NCBI GenBank assembly: GCA_902797555.1 | Contig: CADBTM010000072.1 | Span: 1-6,156 of the forward strand | Direction of reading: 5' to 3' | Origin: Oscillospiraceae bacterium | GTDB taxonomy: Bacteria; Bacillota; Clostridia; Oscillospirales; Butyricicoccaceae | DNA length: 6,156 nt | Shown: positions 4,711 through 6,156 of the stretch, one piece after another | How positions within the stretch are numbered: position 1 is the stretch's first letter | How the letters are laid out: every line of letters starts with the position of its first letter | Notes under the pieces: model-generated | Told to the model about the DNA's origin: nothing | Databases searched by the model: none | What the model saw: only the letters and a program-made list of their open reading frames with translations | Made by a program: the position numbers and the translations under genes

Positions 4711-6006
4711 ATGCTGGATATCAAACGGATCAAGGCCGAGCCCGAAGTGGTGATCGAGCTTTTGGCGCGCAAGGGTCGTGACGCCCGGGAGGAGATCGCC
4801 CGCATCCTCGAGCTGGACGCCCAGCGCCGCGCCCTTATCAGCTCTACCGACGAGCTCAAGGCCAAGCAAAACGCCGTCTCCAAAAAGATCCCCGCCATGA
4901 AAAAGGCGGGAGAGGACGTTTCCGCCGTTTTTGCGGAGATGAACACCCTCAAGGAGACCATCAAGGAAAACGACGCCAAAATCGGTCAGGTGGAGGCCGA
5001 ATACCGGGATCTGATGCTGGCGCTGCCCAACCTGCCCGATCCCGACCTCAAGGCGGGCGGAAAAGAGAACAACGAGCCGCTGAAATATTTCGGCGAGCCC
5101 CACAAGTTTGATTTCGAGCCCAAAAACCACGTGGAGCTGTGCACCGAGCTGGGTCTGATCGACTATGAGCGGGGCGTCAAGCTGGGCGGCAACGGATTCT
5201 GGATCTATAAGGGCATGGGCGCCCGGCTGGAATGGGCGCTGCTCAACTATTTCATCGACACCCACATCGCCGACGGCTATACCTTTATCCTGCCGCCCCA
5301 CATGCTGGAATACCAGTGCGGTCTGACGGCCGGCCAGTTCCCCAAGTTTGCCGACGAGGTCTATAAGATCGCCAACCCCACCGACGAGGGACGCGTGCAC
5401 TATATGCTGCCCACCGCCGAGGCGGCGCTGGCCTCTTACTTCCGGGACGAGATGCTCAAGGAGAGCGATCTGCCTGCAAAGATGTTTGCCTATACCCCCT
5501 GCTTCCGCCGGGAGGCCGGCTCTTACCGTGCCGACGAGCGGGGCATGGTGCGGGGACATCAGTTCAACAAGGTGGAGATGTTGCAGTTCACCCTGCCGGA
5601 AAAGTCGGACGAGGCCTTTGAAGAGCTGGTCACCAAGGCGGAAAACCTGGTGAAGGGGCTGGGTTTCCACTTCCGCACCGTCAAGCTGGCGGCCGAGGAT
5701 TGCTCGGCGTCCATGGCGCGCACCTATGATATCGAGATCCAGATCCCGTCCATGAACGGGTATAAGGAGGTCTCGTCAGTGTCCAACGCCCGGGACTATC
5801 AGGCGCGCCGGGGCAACATCCGCTTCAAGCGGGAGTCCACCGGCAAGCCGGAGTTCGTCCACACCCTCAACGGCTCCGGCCTGGCCACCAGCCGCATCCT
5901 GCCCGCCCTGGTGGAGCAGAACCAGCTGGCCGACGGCTCGGTGAAGGTGCCCGAAGTGCTGCAGAAATATCTGGGCGGGATCGAGATCCTGAAGAAGGAA
6001 AAATAA
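4711..6006 (+). CDS. serS: Seryl-tRNA synthetase SerRS (class II)
   Basis: This cytoplasmic class II synthetase charges tRNA-Ser (and tRNA-Sec, if present) with serine. The 431-residue product (usual 420-430) begins MLDIKRIK and has the N-terminal antiparallel coiled-coil arm that grips the tRNA variable arm (about 26-103). The catalytic core has motif 1 (GARLEWALLNYFID to TFILPPHML, 170-199), the serine-binding TAE triad (235-237), motif 2 (FRREAGSYRADERGMVRGHQF, 265-285) and motif 3 (LNGSGLATSRILPALVEQ, 386-403). Some conserved neighbours differ from the common bacterial form: TAEAAL instead of TAEVPL, and SSVSN (355-359) instead of SSCSN, which suggests a divergent SerRS branch; the core catalytic residues are kept. 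ACAGGAGG precedes the ATG by 7 bases. The 29-base gap after parB has no room for a T-box leader and no good promoter, so serS is probably co-transcribed with parAB. Confidence 0.97.
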   Translation: MLDIKRIKAEPEVVIELLARKGRDAREEIARILELDAQRRALISSTDELKAKQNAVSKKIPAMKKAGEDVSAVFAEMNTLKETIKENDAKIGQVEAEYRDLMLALPNLPDPDLKAGGKENNEPLKYFGEPHKFDFEPKNHVELCTELGLIDYERGVKLGGNGFWIYKGMGARLEWALLNYFIDTHIADGYTFILPPHMLEYQCGLTAGQFPKFADEVYKIANPTDEGRVHYMLPTAEAALASYFRDEMLKESDLPAKMFAYTPCFRREAGSYRADERGMVRGHQFNKVEMLQFTLPEKSDEAFEELVTKAENLVKGLGFHFRTVKLAAEDCSASMARTYDIEIQIPSMNGYKEVSSVSNARDYQARRGNIRFKRESTGKPEFVHTLNGSGLATSRILPALVEQNQLADGSVKVPEVLQKYLGGIEILKKEK

Positions 6007-6012
6007 ATACTA

Positions 6013-6041
6013 TTTGTTGATTTTCTGAGAAAATCAACAAA
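6013..6041. repeat. Perfect 13-bp inverted repeat after serS
   Basis: TTTGTTGATTTTC (6013-6025) and GAAAATCAACAAA (6029-6041) flank a 3-base TGA gap, starting 6 bases after the serS stop. Its position suits transcription termination or mRNA 3' protection, but neither strand has a following T-run and the stem is AT-rich, so a classic intrinsic terminator is doubtful. It could also be a regulator site for the promoter just downstream. Confidence 0.6.
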
Positions 6042-6053
6042 ACGGAATCAAAT

Positions 6054-6082
6054 TTGCGTTCCGATCGGAAGTATGGTATAAT
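6054..6082 (+). promoter_or_regulatory. Strong extended -10 promoter reading out of the right edge
   Basis: TTGCGT (6054-6059), a 17-base spacer and a perfect TATAAT (6077-6082) preceded by TGG (6074-6076, extended -10) predict a start near 6089. What it drives lies mostly beyond the window. A 12-bp palindrome fills most of its spacer, and the transcript would begin with a stable hairpin. Confidence 0.8.
6059..6070. promoter_or_regulatory. Palindromic operator candidate within the promoter spacer
   Basis: TTCCGATCGGAA is a perfect 12-bp palindrome that overlaps the last base of the -35 and ends 6 bases before the -10. A further CGGAA half-site is at 6043-6047. A protein bound here would block RNA polymerase, so a repressor site is the simplest reading; the regulator is not identifiable. 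Confidence 0.5.
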
Positions 6083-6089
6083 GAAAATC

Positions 6090-6154
6090 CCCGCAAAAGC
6101 GAAAGCTTTTGTGGGAATACGGCGCGAAGAGCGCCGCGCCGACGAGTGTCGGCG
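6090..6154 (+). other. Three consecutive hairpins: structured leader, small RNA or dispersed repeat (truncated by window end)
   Basis: From the predicted transcription start, 6090-6100 pairs with 6105-6115 (11 bp, one G-T pair, GAAA tetraloop), 6120-6125 pairs with 6131-6136 (CGGCGC/GCGCCG), and 6137-6143 pairs with 6148-6154 (CGCCGAC/GTCGGCG, GAGT loop). Together they use almost every base. I do not recognise a known riboswitch, T-box, SRP RNA, tmRNA or RNase P RNA start. A frame from ATG 6081 is open to the edge, but this ATG overlaps the -10 and would not be transcribed from this promoter. Confidence 0.45.
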
Positions 6155-6156
6155 GC

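Noticed and set aside
4618..5670. A 350-codon minus-strand frame opposite serS
   Set aside because: Antisense shadow of a well-supported serS, with no motif or ribosome site.
6081..6156. Start of a small protein-coding gene at ATG 6081
   Set aside because: The ATG overlaps the TATAAT box of a near-consensus promoter, lacks a convincing ribosome site, and the stretch is almost wholly taken up by hairpins. It remains possible only if transcribed from further upstream.

Overview
This is a GC-rich, chromosomal Firmicutes window, most likely from a clostridial lineage such as the Oscillospiraceae. The evidence is strong AGGAGG-type ribosome binding sites, consensus sigma-A type promoters with TATAAT boxes, a Noc protein next to ParA/ParB (a Firmicutes arrangement), and canonical TGTTTCACGTGAAACA-type parS sites. 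The taxon is inferred from gene content and was not confirmed by any search. It is the origin-proximal housekeeping and chromosome-segregation region. I see no phage, transposon, CRISPR array or defence genes.

Layout. On the minus strand, positions 1-1302 hold mnmE (tRNA U34 modification GTPase), cut by the left edge before its C-terminus. A 128-base divergent intergenic region (1303-1430) carries one promoter for mnmE and one for mscL. mscL (1431-1856, plus strand) encodes the large mechanosensitive channel and ends at a strong hairpin terminator. A 259-base gap (1857-2115) holds an AT-rich island with three alternating GATATA/TATATC half-sites, a likely noc promoter and a repeat-rich leader. 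noc (2116-2931) follows; it has the four residues that mark Noc rather than ParB DNA specificity. The 139-base noc-parA gap (2932-3070) is densely packed: a near-perfect parS, a terminator hairpin whose 5' arm overlaps that parS, a perfect parS, and the parA promoter. parA (3071-3829) and parB (3830-4681) abut with no gap. serS (4711-6006, seryl-tRNA synthetase) follows after 29 bases without a convincing promoter. The right end (6007-6156) has a 13-bp inverted repeat, an extended -10 promoter with a perfect 12-bp palindrome in its spacer, and three consecutive hairpins starting at the predicted transcription start.

How the genes work together. ParB loads on parS and spreads; ParA, a DNA-bound ATPase, acts with it in origin segregation and replication control. 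Noc, a ParB paralogue, is expected to bind different sites and to keep the division machinery off the nucleoid. Two parS sites just upstream of the parA promoter suggest that ParB loading and par expression meet at one spot. mnmE, mscL and serS are housekeeping genes that share the neighbourhood. Relative to the common Firmicutes order (mnmE-mnmG-rsmG-noc-parA-parB in one direction), mnmE here is turned away from noc and mscL lies between them, so the ancestral cluster has been rearranged.

No wholly new system is evident. The items most worth checking are the right-end promoter with its in-spacer palindrome and hairpin series, the parS/terminator/promoter junction, and the operator-like AT-rich island upstream of noc.
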